The position numbers and the translations under genes were made by a program. From JANNHP01 sp031404455 (GTDB lineage Bacteria > Planctomycetota > JAJSAM01 > JAJVHW01): a stretch of DNA of 13,620 nt. Below are positions 1-7,201 of this stretch, piece by piece. Each line of letters opens with the position of its first letter. The stretch's first letter is position 1. A model generated the notes under the pieces. It had not been told where the DNA came from and ran no database searches. It was given only the letters and a program-made list of their open reading frames with translations. The DNA is taken from contig JANNHP010000434.1 of NCBI GenBank assembly GCA_031404455.1, positions 1 to 13,620 of the forward strand, given 5' to 3'.

Positions 1-106
1 TCTCGTCGCGCCACCGCCACGGATCGACCGCGACGCTCGTGTTCCGGCCCGTCACGAGGACCGTGGAGTGACCGAGCCAGCGGTACGAGAGAGCCGTCGC
101 CGTCAA
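1..106 (-). CDS. Probable metallo-beta-lactamase-fold hydrolase, N-terminal fragment
   Basis: Only about the first 35 codons are in the window; the gene runs off the left edge. Read from a TTG at 106, the peptide contains YRWLGHSTVLVTG followed by VAVDPW. This matches the opening beta strands of UlaG/UPF0173-type metallo-beta-lactamase-fold hydrolases (W-L-G-H-[AS]-T-V-L...DPW). The metal-binding HxHxDH motif would lie beyond the window, so neither activity nor substrate can be read. The TTG overlaps the stop of the upstream dehydrogenase as TTGA, a 4-base overlap typical of translationally coupled genes. I see no strong SD. The fold assignment rests on about 20 residues and is tentative. Confidence 0.5.
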   Translation of the reverse strand, partial: MTATALSYRWLGHSTVLVTGRNTSVAVDPWRWRDE

Positions 107-846
107 ACGCCGAGCGTCGCGCCGCCGTCCACGTAGATGAGCTGTCCCGTCACGTAGTTGGCCTCGTCCGAGCAGAGGAAGGCGTGCACCGCAGCGATGT
201 CGGCGGGTGCCGCCATGCGCTGGAGCGGGATCGACTTCACGATGGCCTGCTTGATGTCCTCGGGAACGTTCGCGAACATTGCCGTGTCGGTCGCGCCGGG
301 CGCCACGCAGTTGACGGTGATGTTCGCGCGCGCGCACTCGAGCGCCAGCGTGCGCGTGAGGCCCACGATCCCGGCCTTCGACGCCGAGTAGTTCGGCTGG
401 CCGATGTTGCCGCGGATCGCGACCGACGCCGTATTGCTGATGCGTCCGTACTTCTTGTCGGACATCACGTTGATCGCAGCCTGGCAGACGAGGAACGTGC
501 CCTTCAGGTTCACGTCGATCACGAGGTCCCAGTCCTCCTCGGTCATCTTCTTCGCCATCTTGTCGCGCGTGATTCCCGCGTTGTTGACGACGCAGTGCAG
601 CCCGCCCAGTTCCGAGACCGCCTTCGCGACGGCGGCGTCGACGTCGGACTTCTTCGCGACGTTGCAGACCGCGTGGATCGCGCGTCCGCCGCCCGCCGTG
701 ATCTCGTCGACGACCTTGCGCAGGCCGTCCTCGTTGACGTCGAGGCAGGCGACCGCGGCGCCCTCCGAAGCGAAGCGCTTCGCCGTCGCGGCACCGATTC
801 CGTTGCCCGCGCCCGTGACGAGCGCCACCTTGTTCGAGAATCTCAC
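103..846 (-). CDS. SDR-family 3-oxoacyl-ACP/acyl-CoA reductase (FabG-like)
   Basis: A classical short-chain dehydrogenase of 247 residues, the usual FabG length, probably a cytosolic NAD(P)H-dependent 3-ketoacyl thioester reductase. Visible motifs are the nucleotide-binding TGAGNGIG (11-18), NNAG (88-91), and the catalytic set Asn113, Ser141, Tyr153 and Lys157 (YSASK). The C-terminal VTGQLIYVDGG is typical of FabG. Asp36 at the end of the second beta strand suggests NAD(H) preference, because NADP enzymes usually have a basic residue nearby; this is family knowledge, not proof. I chose the GTG at 846 because AGGAG lies just upstream and residue 1 falls right before the Rossmann fold; the open frame continues further upstream as non-coding sequence. 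The neighbouring MaoC-like hydratase supports a role in acyl-thioester metabolism such as hydroxyacyl recycling, polyester or beta-oxidation. The exact substrate is unknown. Confidence 0.92.
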   Translation of the reverse strand: MRFSNKVALVTGAGNGIGAATAKRFASEGAAVACLDVNEDGLRKVVDEITAGGGRAIHAVCNVAKKSDVDAAVAKAVSELGGLHCVVNNAGITRDKMAKKMTEEDWDLVIDVNLKGTFLVCQAAINVMSDKKYGRISNTASVAIRGNIGQPNYSASKAGIVGLTRTLALECARANITVNCVAPGATDTAMFANVPEDIKQAIVKSIPLQRMAAPADIAAVHAFLCSDEANYVTGQLIYVDGGATLGV

Positions 847-847
847 T

Positions 848-926
848 GTCGTTCTCCTGCCAGCCTGTCGACATGGCGTCTGCCAGAGATAGGTCGCCGT
901 CTCCTCCAGGCTGCCAGGAGAACGAC
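848..926 (-). promoter_or_regulatory. Long inverted repeat covering the SD of the FabG-like gene
   Basis: Bases 848-867 and 907-926 are inverted copies matching at 19 of 20 positions, separated by 39 bases. On the minus-strand transcript the 3' arm contains the AGGAG SD of the dehydrogenase and ends one base before its GTG start. A folded leader would hide the SD. This could be a translational switch or a protein-binding site; no known riboswitch consensus is recognised. Confidence 0.5.
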
Positions 927-993
927 TTAGTGAGCTTTTAGCAAAGTGGCGCGGCCGGCGACTCGGTTTCTGCGACAAACGTGGCCGAGCTGT

Positions 994-1053
994 GTGCCAG
1001 CCCGTCGGGCAGCGACGTCGCAATCACGAGGGGCTACGCCGATGGGCTGGCAC
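994..1053 (-). terminator. Candidate hairpin at the 3' end of the MaoC-like gene
   Basis: Bases 994-1008 and 1039-1053 are inverted copies with 14 of 15 matches and a 30-base loop. One arm lies in the last codons of the hydratase, the other beyond its stop. No T-tract follows on the minus strand, so intrinsic termination is doubtful. It could be a processing or attenuation structure between the hydratase and the dehydrogenase (187-base gap, 847-1033). Confidence 0.25.
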
Positions 1054-1501
1054 GGCGGGCCATCATCAGCACCCACTCCGACTGGACGACGACGTCGCCG
1101 TTCTGATTGAGGATCGGCACGTCGAACGTGACCACGCCGCGGGACGGGTGCTTGGTCTCCTTGCGCTCCTTGACGGTCATCACGAGATGGACGGTCTCGC
1201 CGAACTTCACGGCGCCCTTGTACTGGATGGTCTGCTGCATGAGGGCGACCGTGGTCCCCTCGAAGATGCCCATCTGGTTCGCGAGGCCGGTCGCGACCGC
1301 CATCGTGAGCATGCCGTGGGCAATGCGGGTCTTCAGAGGCGAGGCGGCGGCGAACGTCTCGTCGGTGTGGAGCGGGTTGAAGTCGCCCGAGACGCCCGCG
1401 AAGTTGACGACGTCGGCCTCGGTGATCGTGCGCGACGCCGAGTGGAAGGCGCGGCCCGGCTCGAAGTCCTCGAAGTGCAAGCCGCGCATCTGGTAGCCCA
1501 T
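1034..1501 (-). CDS. MaoC-like (R)-specific enoyl-CoA hydratase
   Basis: A 155-residue single hot-dog-fold protein of the MaoC/PhaJ family. It would hydrate trans-2-enoyl-CoA to (R)-3-hydroxyacyl-CoA, or act as a related dehydratase. The hydratase motif is explicit: SGDFNPLH at residues 38-45, with catalytic Asp40 and His45, followed by a typical THYAGRFHPS-like segment with a changed sequence (IAHGMLTM, 60-67). The ATG at 1501 is preceded by AGGAGG six bases upstream, which fixes the start over the internal Met at residue 5. It lies 35 bases after the YprB-like gene on the same strand, so the two are probably co-transcribed. The downstream FabG-like gene could use or produce its 3-hydroxyacyl product. 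Length and motif are normal; substrate chain length cannot be read. Confidence 0.9.
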   Translation of the reverse strand: MGYQMRGLHFEDFEPGRAFHSASRTITEADVVNFAGVSGDFNPLHTDETFAAASPLKTRIAHGMLTMAVATGLANQMGIFEGTTVALMQQTIQYKGAVKFGETVHLVMTVKERKETKHPSRGVVTFDVPILNQNGDVVVQSEWVLMMARRASPSA

Positions 1502-1536
1502 GCCGTCCTCCTGGAAGAGGCGCCGAGGATAGCGAT

Positions 1537-2607
1537 TCAGGCCCCGCCTGCCACCTTCCGGGAGAGGCGCGCGATGCGCGCGGCGACGTCCTCCTTCAGC
1601 GATCGCGCGCGGCTCCGCAGGAAGAGCGTCCGCTCGGCTTCGAGCGCGTAGCGCAGCGCGAGATCGGGGTCCCTCTGGGCGTGCTCCGCGTGCTTCGCGA
1701 GCGCGATCCAAGGGCCCGGGAGCCCCGGATCGGAACGCGTGGCGGCGAGCGCCTGCTCCACCGAGCGGTCCGTCTCGCCTCGCCGCCGGAGGAGTCGCGA
1801 CGCCTCGGCGTGGGCGCGCCCTCTGATATCGCCGCCTTCCGCGCGCTCGGCCGCGGCGAGTTGCAGCGGCAGCGCGCGGTCCTCCATCGACGAGCGCGCG
1901 AACGCGAGCCCGGCGCAGTGGACGTCGTGTGCGGGCGCGCGGCCGCTTGCGGCGTCGGAGAGGGCCGCGACGAGCGGCGGAAGTGAGAGAAGGTCGAGGA
2001 GGTTGTGCTCGAGGACGGCGTCCATCGGCGCGGTGTCGCCCCGGAGGTACGCGTACCACGCGGCCGGACACTCGGAGCCCGGGAGGTCGTGGAGTCGCGT
2101 CACGCCGAGGAGATCGCGCTCCAAGTGCTGGAGCCCCACGCGGCCCATCCGCAGACGGAACACGCGGCGCGCGCCGACGAGGAGGTCGAGGTGCGGCAGA
2201 TCGGCGAGCGGGAACGGGCGCCGCGAGAGGAGATACCGCTCCTCGAGACGCGGAAGGTCGAATCCGCGGCCGTGGAAAGTGACGACGAGCTTCGCCGCGG
2301 CGACCTCGGCGTCGAGGGCGTCGAGGAACGCCGTTTCGCGGTCGGGGTCGGGAAGCACGTACTGGCGGACTTCGAAGGAGTCCCCCACGAAGGACGCGAC
2401 GCCGATCAGGAAGACGAACGTCCCGGCGCCGCCCGAAAGGCCGGTCGTCTCGGTGTCGAGGAACAGGGCGCCGTCGAGCGAGTCGATACTCGGCGCGCCG
2501 TCGAGCGACGCGACGCCGAGCGCGCCGCAGAGCGTGGCGACGTCCGCGGCGTCGACACGGAGGCACTCGCCGATCTCGCGGAGACCGCGGCGCGTGGTCG
2601 TGGCCAC
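1537..2607 (-). CDS. YprB-like ribonuclease H-fold (DEDD) protein with TPR-like C-terminus
   Basis: A 356-residue protein. Residues about 46-220 form a YprB-type RNase H-like exonuclease domain with DEDD motifs: LDTETTGL (Exo I, Asp51 and Glu53), FHGRGFDLPR (Exo II, Asp117) and HNLLDLLSL (Exo III, His201 and Asp205). Members are presumed 3'-5' nucleases of unknown substrate. Residues about 260-350 are helical with one or two TPR-like repeats. I chose the GTG at 2607, which has AGGA eight bases upstream. In-frame ATGs at 2649 and further upstream lie inside an intergenic palindromic repeat, so they are unlikely to be genuine. The Exo II position usually occupied by Asn (FNGK) is His here (FHGR), a change worth noting. 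The gene probably shares a transcript with the MaoC-like gene 35 bases downstream, with no obvious functional link. Confidence 0.85.
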   Translation of the reverse strand: MATTTRRGLREIGECLRVDAADVATLCGALGVASLDGAPSIDSLDGALFLDTETTGLSGGAGTFVFLIGVASFVGDSFEVRQYVLPDPDRETAFLDALDAEVAAAKLVVTFHGRGFDLPRLEERYLLSRRPFPLADLPHLDLLVGARRVFRLRMGRVGLQHLERDLLGVTRLHDLPGSECPAAWYAYLRGDTAPMDAVLEHNLLDLLSLPPLVAALSDAASGRAPAHDVHCAGLAFARSSMEDRALPLQLAAAERAEGGDIRGRAHAEASRLLRRRGETDRSVEQALAATRSDPGLPGPWIALAKHAEHAQRDPDLALRYALEAERTLFLRSRARSLKEDVAARIARLSRKVAGGA

Positions 2608-2632
2608 GCGCGTGATCCTGCCCTGGTTCGTA

Positions 2633-2836
2633 GTCCCGGCACGGGCCATCAAGGCACGACAGGTTCGTCTTGCCCATGTAGGGGCGACCCATGGGTCGCC
2701 CGTCGTTCGAGACGTCGATGGTTTGCGAAGGCCGAAACGAGCGTCTTGCGCCGTTCGCGGGCGACCCATGGGTCGCCCCTACAAGGACATGTCGATCGCG
2801 TTGCCTGTCGTGCCTTGATGGCCCGTGCCCGGACTA
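2633..2836. repeat. Palindromic intergenic repeat, family A, copy 1
   Basis: The outer arms, about 2633-2701 and 2759-2836, are inverted copies. Each starts outside with a CGGGCCATCAAGGCACGACAGG-like end and finishes inside with the near-palindrome GGGCGACCCATGGGTCGCCC. The roughly 57-base centre (2702-2758) is not palindromic. No reading frame inside looks genuine. It behaves like a REP or MITE-type element inserted just upstream of the YprB-like gene. A second copy lies at 3109-3290. Confidence 0.8.
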
Positions 2837-2853
2837 TTCACGAGAGATGACCG

Positions 2854-3005
2854 CCTGGATGCACCTGCGACTCGATGGCTGCGTTGGAACCCGCGCCACG
2901 ACCTGCCGAGGTCGAGGCGGCGGGGCCGCCGCGAACCCGTCCCCCGGACGGTTTCGTACCACCCGGCGCCATTGCCTTGCCCTCAAGTCGCAGGATGCAC
3001 CCAGG
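2854..3005. repeat. Palindromic intergenic repeat, family B
   Basis: The ends 2854-2879 and 2979-3005 are inverted copies, about 23 of 26 aligned bases with one indel, beginning CCTGG(A/G)TGCA and continuing CCTGCGACT. The inner part is GC-rich with a small GGCGGC/GCCGCC stem. The sequence differs from family A, so two repeat types are stacked here. No gene is seen in it. The adjoining stretch 3006-3108 shows no supported feature. Confidence 0.6.
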
Positions 3006-3108
3006 ACCCCAACTGTGCGCTCGGGCGGTCCGTCGCACCGATCCACGTCACAGGCGGCGCATGTGTTTCTCGCCGATGCGCGGCCATCCCCCGCGAATAG
3101 GCCGGGCT

Positions 3109-3290
3109 GGGGCCATCAAGGCGCGACAGGTACGCCTTGCCGTTGTAGGGGCGAGGCATGCCTCGCCCGCCGCTGCCGGACGGCGACCGACCGGACTTGT
3201 GATTGCCACGGCGGGCGACGCATGTGTCGCCCCTACAGTGGCAGATGCGCCGTCCCCTTACCTGTCACGCCTTGATGGCCCGTGGCCGGG
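3109..3290. repeat. Palindromic intergenic repeat, family A, copy 2
   Basis: Same architecture as the copy at 2633-2836. The outer ends are GGGCCATCAAGGC and its inverse (3109 onward and up to about 3281-3290). The inner arms end in GTAGGGGCGA...TCGCCC-type palindromes at about 3144-3168 and 3213-3236. Centre and arms have diverged from copy 1 while the end sequences are kept, suggesting functional termini. The right end abuts a truncated gene. Confidence 0.8.
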
Positions 3291-3294
3291 CTAG

Positions 3295-3480
3295 GAGACC
3301 GCGCCCGCGGCGACGACGTCGGGGCAGATCCAGGGCTCCGCGGTCATCGAGGGCAAGGTCTCGAAGGACCGGAGGAAGTTCACGGCGAAGATCGTCGCGG
3401 CGATCCCGAACCGCCTCGGCCCGGCGCCGCAGGGCTTCGTCCTCTCGAAGATGACGGCGAAGGGAACTCTACAGCAGTAG
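3295..3480 (+). pseudogene. 3' remnant of an unidentified gene
   Basis: An open frame with no start codon begins right at the edge of the repeat, after an in-frame TAG at 3292, and runs to a TAG at 3478-3480. The translation contains SGQIQGSAVIEGKVSKD and GFVLSKMTAKGTLQQ. Its codons end almost all in G or C, like the real genes here, so it looks like the last 60 or so codons of a genuine protein. The simplest reading is that the 5' part was lost when the repeats inserted or recombined. I do not recognise the family; the peptide has alternating beta-type hydrophobic residues. A small GGCGGA/TCCGCC hairpin (3485-3500) just after the stop could be its old terminator. Expression is unlikely unless a non-standard start is used. 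Confidence 0.5.
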
Positions 3481-3540
3481 GCGCGGCGGATTCCTCCGCC
3501 TCGCTGCGATGATCCGCGGCGCACCGAAGGAGATCCCCGC

Positions 3541-4542
3541 ATGGCGCCCCGACCCGGAACCGTCGTCCGAGCACGCATCGCGAGCGAGGCGCTCCTCGGC
3601 AACCCTCTCGGCGATCCGTCGGAGCGCGACCTCGTCGTCTATCTGCCTCCCGGATACGACCCCGCCGGCGCGCGCCGCTACCCGCTCGTCCTCGTGCTCA
3701 CCGGGTTCACCGGCTTCGGGGACTACATGTTCCAGCGGCAGGCGTTCGTGCCGTCGCTCGCCGAGCGCATGGACCGTCTCGTCGCCGCGGGCAAGGCGCC
3801 GCCGATGATCCTCGCGTCGCCGGACTGCTTCACGGCGCTCGGCGGCAGCCAGTACGTGGACTCCGCCGCGGTGGGGGACTACGAGACGCACGTCGTCCGC
3901 GAGATCGTGCCTTTCCTCGACGCGCGATTCCGGACGAAGCCCGCGGCGCGCCACCGCGCGGTCGCCGGCAAGTCCTCGGGCGGCTACGGCGCGCTGATGC
4001 TCGGGATGAAGCACCCGGACGTGTTCGGCTCGCTCGCGTCGCACTCGGGCGACGCGTACTTCGACTACGTCTACCGATACGACTTCGTGAAGTGCTGGAA
4101 CGGCCTGCGCGACGCGGGCGGCCTCGCGAAGTGGCTCTCGAGGTTCCGTGCGCAGGCGCGTCCGAAGCACGACGACGTGCTCGTGCTGAACATCGTCGCG
4201 ATGTCCGCGTGCTACTCGCCGCACGCGGACGGCCGCGGCTTCGACCTTCCGTTCGACATGGAGACGGGCGAAGAGCGGGCCGACGTGATGGCGCGCTGGC
4301 GGCGCGTCGATCCGGTCGTCGCCTGCAAGCGCTACGCGAAGAACCTCCGGAAGCTGCGCGGGATCTTCGTCGACTGCGGACTCCGGGACGAGTTCGCGCT
4401 CCACGCCGGGGCGCGCATCCTCGTGAAGCGCCTGCGCGCGCTCGGACTCTCGCCCGTCCACGAGGAGTTCGACGACGGCCACATGGGCATCAGCTACCGC
4501 TACGACGCGTCGCTGCCGCTCATCGGGAAGTGGACGCGCTGA
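3541..4542 (+). CDS. Esterase-D-type alpha/beta hydrolase
   Basis: A 333-residue alpha/beta hydrolase of the putative-esterase family (PF00756-like; S-formylglutathione hydrolase, enterochelin esterase and antigen 85 relatives). The nucleophile elbow is GKSSGG with Ser145. The other triad residues are probably Asp283 (CGLRDEF) and His314 (DDGHMGISYRY). VVYLPPGYDP (32-41) is the usual opening of the fold. No signal peptide is seen, so it is probably cytosolic. The ATG has AAGGAGA about eight bases upstream. It is longer than typical S-formylglutathione hydrolases (about 280 residues); the extra length lies in a helical cap-like segment around residues 175-265. It is transcribed alone and converges with the SEC-C gene across a 27-base gap. 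The substrate is unknown; carboxyl-ester hydrolysis is the safest description. Confidence 0.88.
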   Translation: MAPRPGTVVRARIASEALLGNPLGDPSERDLVVYLPPGYDPAGARRYPLVLVLTGFTGFGDYMFQRQAFVPSLAERMDRLVAAGKAPPMILASPDCFTALGGSQYVDSAAVGDYETHVVREIVPFLDARFRTKPAARHRAVAGKSSGGYGALMLGMKHPDVFGSLASHSGDAYFDYVYRYDFVKCWNGLRDAGGLAKWLSRFRAQARPKHDDVLVLNIVAMSACYSPHADGRGFDLPFDMETGEERADVMARWRRVDPVVACKRYAKNLRKLRGIFVDCGLRDEFALHAGARILVKRLRALGLSPVHEEFDDGHMGISYRYDASLPLIGKWTR

Positions 4543-4569
4543 CGGCGCGACCGCGATCTCGCCGACCGA

Positions 4570-5394
4570 TCAGAGGTACGTCCCGTCGCCCTCGTGGCAC
4601 TGCTTGAACTTGCGGCCGCTGCCGCAGGGGCACGGGTCGTTCCTTCCGGTGGGGCGCAGCGACCCGAGTTCCTCGAGCGCGTGTTCGCGTCCGGCTTCGG
4701 CGCGAGGGCGCTCCTTCCGGAGGAGCTTGTCCTGCCGCAGCTTGCTGCGCGACAGCTTCGCCGCGCGGTCCACGTCCAGTTCGCCGCCGAGCGCCTCGAT
4801 CGCCTTCGCCGTCTCGATGCACCGGTCCTCGTCAAGGGTCGTGCTCCCGAGGCGGATGACGTGCGCGTCGAAGACGCGGAGGAGCACGGGCAGCGCGCGC
4901 TCGTCGCCGTAGTGCGAGAGCGCGTCGGCGACGTCCGCAGGGAACCGCTCGTACGCGGCGACGAGCGCTGCGAACACGTCGTCGCTCTGCGGCGCGGCCT
5001 CCGCGACGATCCACGCGAGCCACCCCGCGAGTCCGGGTTCGTCCGTGGCGGCGAGCGCCGCGAGCGCGGGCGCGGCGGCGACCTCTCCCATCCCCGCGAG
5101 GATCTCGGCGATGTCCGGGGCGACGTCGCTCGCGACGTCGGCGACGAGCGAGTCGACGAGGCGCGCGGCCGTCGCCGCGTCGGGCGGGAGTTCCGCGAGG
5201 ACGTCGAGCGCGTGGAAGGGGGCCAGCCCGCCTCCCTCGGCGCCGAGGCCGCGGTACTCGTCGCTCGTCGCGACGTCGAGGAGCTTCGCGCGCGCCGACT
5301 CGCCACGCGCCACGATGCGGTCGAAGAGATCGTCGGGGAGGACGTCGTCCTCGCAGGCGAGGAGTTCATCGAGCCAGGCGGAGAGCGGTTGCAC
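4570..5394 (-). CDS. HEAT-like repeat protein with C-terminal SEC-C zinc motif
   Basis: A 274-residue protein. Residues about 15-205 are Ala/Leu-rich paired helices resembling HEAT-type repeats. The C-terminus carries a SEC-C motif, NDPCPCGSGRKFKQCH, with zinc ligands Cys255, Cys257, Cys266 and His267. SEC-C motifs occur at the end of SecA and in many uncharacterised proteins, where they bind zinc and mediate protein or ribosome contact. No signal peptide or membrane segment is seen, so it is probably cytosolic. The GTG at 5394 is the only plausible start: it precedes the first repeat and no other start codon lies nearby in frame. It has no clear SD. The gene is divergent from the HEAT/galactose-binding-like gene, sharing an 84-base region (5395-5478). 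Function is unknown; a scaffold or translation-associated role is a guess. Confidence 0.82.
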   Translation of the reverse strand: MQPLSAWLDELLACEDDVLPDDLFDRIVARGESARAKLLDVATSDEYRGLGAEGGGLAPFHALDVLAELPPDAATAARLVDSLVADVASDVAPDIAEILAGMGEVAAAPALAALAATDEPGLAGWLAWIVAEAAPQSDDVFAALVAAYERFPADVADALSHYGDERALPVLLRVFDAHVIRLGSTTLDEDRCIETAKAIEALGGELDVDRAAKLSRSKLRQDKLLRKERPRAEAGREHALEELGSLRPTGRNDPCPCGSGRKFKQCHEGDGTYL

Positions 5395-5478
5395 GGTGGG
5401 GCGGAGGGTAGCGCGGCGGCGCGTGCGGCGCGACGGGCGCACAGGGAGCGTTCGCGACGGGGCGTGTATCGTGGCGCC

Positions 5479-6747
5479 GTGGCCAGCGGATCGACCGGGC
5501 GGCGGATCGTGCTCTTCGGAGCGCTGCTCGCGGCGTTGATCGCGGTCCTGTGGCTCCTCGGCCAGGCCGGGGACGGCGCGCCGGCGCCTGCGGAGGTCGA
5601 TCCCGCGCTGCGCGACGAACTCGTCCGTCTGCGCCGCGAGAACGCCGAACTGCGCGAGAAGCTCGAGCGGCGCCCGCGAGCGCGCGCCGAGCCGGTCGCG
5701 CCGTCCGTGCCCGCGCCGCAGGCGCTCGGCGACGGGCCGCCCGCGGAGGTCGTCGTGCCGAACGGACTGCGCCTCGTCGGCGGGCAAGTCGTCATCACGC
5801 ACCCCGAGCCGGACGCGCCCGTCCCCGACCTGATCGCGAAGTTGCGCGAGAAGGCCGCCGCGAAGAGTGACGCCGAGATGCGCGCGGTCGAGAACGCGCT
5901 CGTGCGCCGCGGCGCCGAGTCGGTGGACGCGCTGATGGCGATCGTCCGCAACGGATCGGAGTCGCAGGAGATGCGCGACGCCGCGCTGCGCGCGCTCGGC
6001 GTGCTCTCGGCGCCGGGCCTCGCTGCGCTCGTCGAGAACCTCTACCTCTCGAACCGCGACGACCCCGCGCTGACGCCCGAGCGACGCGCGACCGCGCTGC
6101 GCGCCGCGGTGGGCGCCGATCCCGAGGCGGCGGTCGCCGTCGTCCAGCGCATGCTCTGGTCGTCCGCGCCGGCCGACCGCGCGACCGCGCTCGCCGGACT
6201 CGCAGGCGCGCGCGACCGCGCGTTCCTCCCCATGCTGCGCGAGGAGACGATGCGGCCGGGCGCGCCCGCCGCGGCCACGGCTCTCGCGGACACGATCGCG
6301 CAGATCCGCGACCGACGCTGGAGCGCCCTCCAGGCGACCGGCGAACCCGACACGCCGGTGGACGGCGACATCGGCGCGGCGTGGGCGAGCAAGACGGCCG
6401 ACATGGGCGAGGTGTGGATCGACCTCGACTTCGACGTCGCCGTGCAACCCGAGTCCGTCCGCATCCGCGAGACGTACAACCCCGGCGCCGTCTCTCGCAT
6501 CGAAGCCGTGTCCGCGGACGGCACGCGCGAGTTGCTGTGGGACGGCACCGCCGACAAGTCACCAGCACCCCGCTGGTTCGAGCCGTCGCTCCGCTCCGCG
6601 AGCGCTCGCGTCCGCACGATCCGGATCCTCCTCGACACGAACCGCGTCCAGGGCTGGAACGAGATCGACGCCGTCGAACTCGTCGGCGACGGCCGCCGCC
6701 AGTGGGCGAGCGCCGCGCGGGCTTCGTCGTCGTACTCGGATCCGTAG
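5479..6747 (+). CDS. Membrane-anchored HEAT-repeat protein with C-terminal galactose-binding-like domain
   Basis: A 422-residue protein. A short basic N-terminus precedes a membrane segment (about 10-28, IVLFGALLAALIAVLWLLG), then a short coiled coil (LRDELVRLRRENAELREKLE, 44-63) and a Pro-rich linker. Residues about 115-280 form HEAT-like helical repeats. Residues about 290-405 resemble a discoidin/F5-8-type galactose-binding fold (GEVWIDLDF, SVRIRETYNPGAV, VRTIRILLDTN, NEIDAVELVG). The lack of a cleavage site suggests a signal anchor with the bulk outside the cytoplasm. Such architectures are frequent in Planctomycetota, from general knowledge. GTGs at 5464 and 5479 are both possible; I prefer 5479, which directly precedes the basic N-region, though neither has a good SD. 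TATCGT at 5467-5472 could be a -10 box for a near-leaderless message, but no -35 is seen. Ligand and role are unknown. Confidence 0.82.
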   Translation: MASGSTGRRIVLFGALLAALIAVLWLLGQAGDGAPAPAEVDPALRDELVRLRRENAELREKLERRPRARAEPVAPSVPAPQALGDGPPAEVVVPNGLRLVGGQVVITHPEPDAPVPDLIAKLREKAAAKSDAEMRAVENALVRRGAESVDALMAIVRNGSESQEMRDAALRALGVLSAPGLAALVENLYLSNRDDPALTPERRATALRAAVGADPEAAVAVVQRMLWSSAPADRATALAGLAGARDRAFLPMLREETMRPGAPAAATALADTIAQIRDRRWSALQATGEPDTPVDGDIGAAWASKTADMGEVWIDLDFDVAVQPESVRIRETYNPGAVSRIEAVSADGTRELLWDGTADKSPAPRWFEPSLRSASARVRTIRILLDTNRVQGWNEIDAVELVGDGRRQWASAARASSSYSDP

Positions 6748-6755
6748 GCGCCCGC

Positions 6756-7124
6756 TCAGCGCGCGAGGAACGCCACCAGCCCCACGAGCAAGAGTACGGC
6801 GATCACCAGCATGATCCACGGCGCGCTGGGCGAGCGGCGCGGCGCGGTCTGCGCGACGTCGCGCTCGATCTCGGGGTACTTGGTCTCGATCGTTTCGGCG
6901 ATCCGCGCGACCTCGTCGTCGGGCCAAGTGAGCGCGCGGCCGCTGCGCAGGACGGCGCTCGCGGTGTCGAGGCCGGCTCGGTCCTGGTGGTGGTCCGAGA
7001 GGACGAGCGACTTCGCCATCGCGATCTTGTCGAAGGGCTTCGACGGGTCGAAACGGCACTCGAAGCACGGCGTGAAGGCGCCGATCTTGTCGGCGCCGCA
7101 GCCGATGCAGATCGCAGTGGTCAG
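6756..7124 (-). CDS. Zinc-ribbon protein with C-terminal membrane anchor
   Basis: A 122-residue protein. A zinc ribbon lies at the N-terminus (CIGC at 6-9 and CFEC at 20-23, followed by FDP), then AKSLVLSDHH, an acidic helical middle and one membrane segment (about 102-121, PWIMLVIAVLLLVGLVAFLA). The layout predicts a tail-anchored protein with the ribbon in the cytoplasm. The first in-frame ATG (7019) would cut off the whole ribbon, yet the four cysteines are correctly spaced. Upstream of it no ATG, GTG or TTG is found, but a CTG at 7124 has GGAGG five bases before it, so a CTG start is proposed. It converges with the HEAT protein across 8 bases. Before the mobile element inserted it would have lain directly downstream of rho on the same strand. 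Function unknown. Confidence 0.68.
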   Translation of the reverse strand: MTTAICIGCGADKIGAFTPCFECRFDPSKPFDKIAMAKSLVLSDHHQDRAGLDTASAVLRSGRALTWPDDEVARIAETIETKYPEIERDVAQTAPRRSPSAPWIMLVIAVLLLVGLVAFLAR

Positions 7125-7201
7125 GAGATCCTCCGCCGACCGTGTTCCCGCGCGAGACCGCGGGCGTCGGCGAAACGCCCCGCTCGAGATGAGCCTCTCA
7201 C

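Noticed and set aside
1739..2818. Plus-strand frame opposite the YprB-like gene and repeats
   Set aside because: Ser/Arg-rich antisense translation of a gene with all DEDD motifs, running into repeat DNA.
2633..3290. CRISPR array
   Set aside because: The repeats are few, long, palindromic and diverged, without regular spacers.
4594..5478. N-terminal extension of the HEAT/galactose-binding-like protein upstream of 5479
   Set aside because: This part is antisense to the SEC-C gene. The membrane anchor directly follows the GTG at 5479, as expected for a genuine N-terminus.
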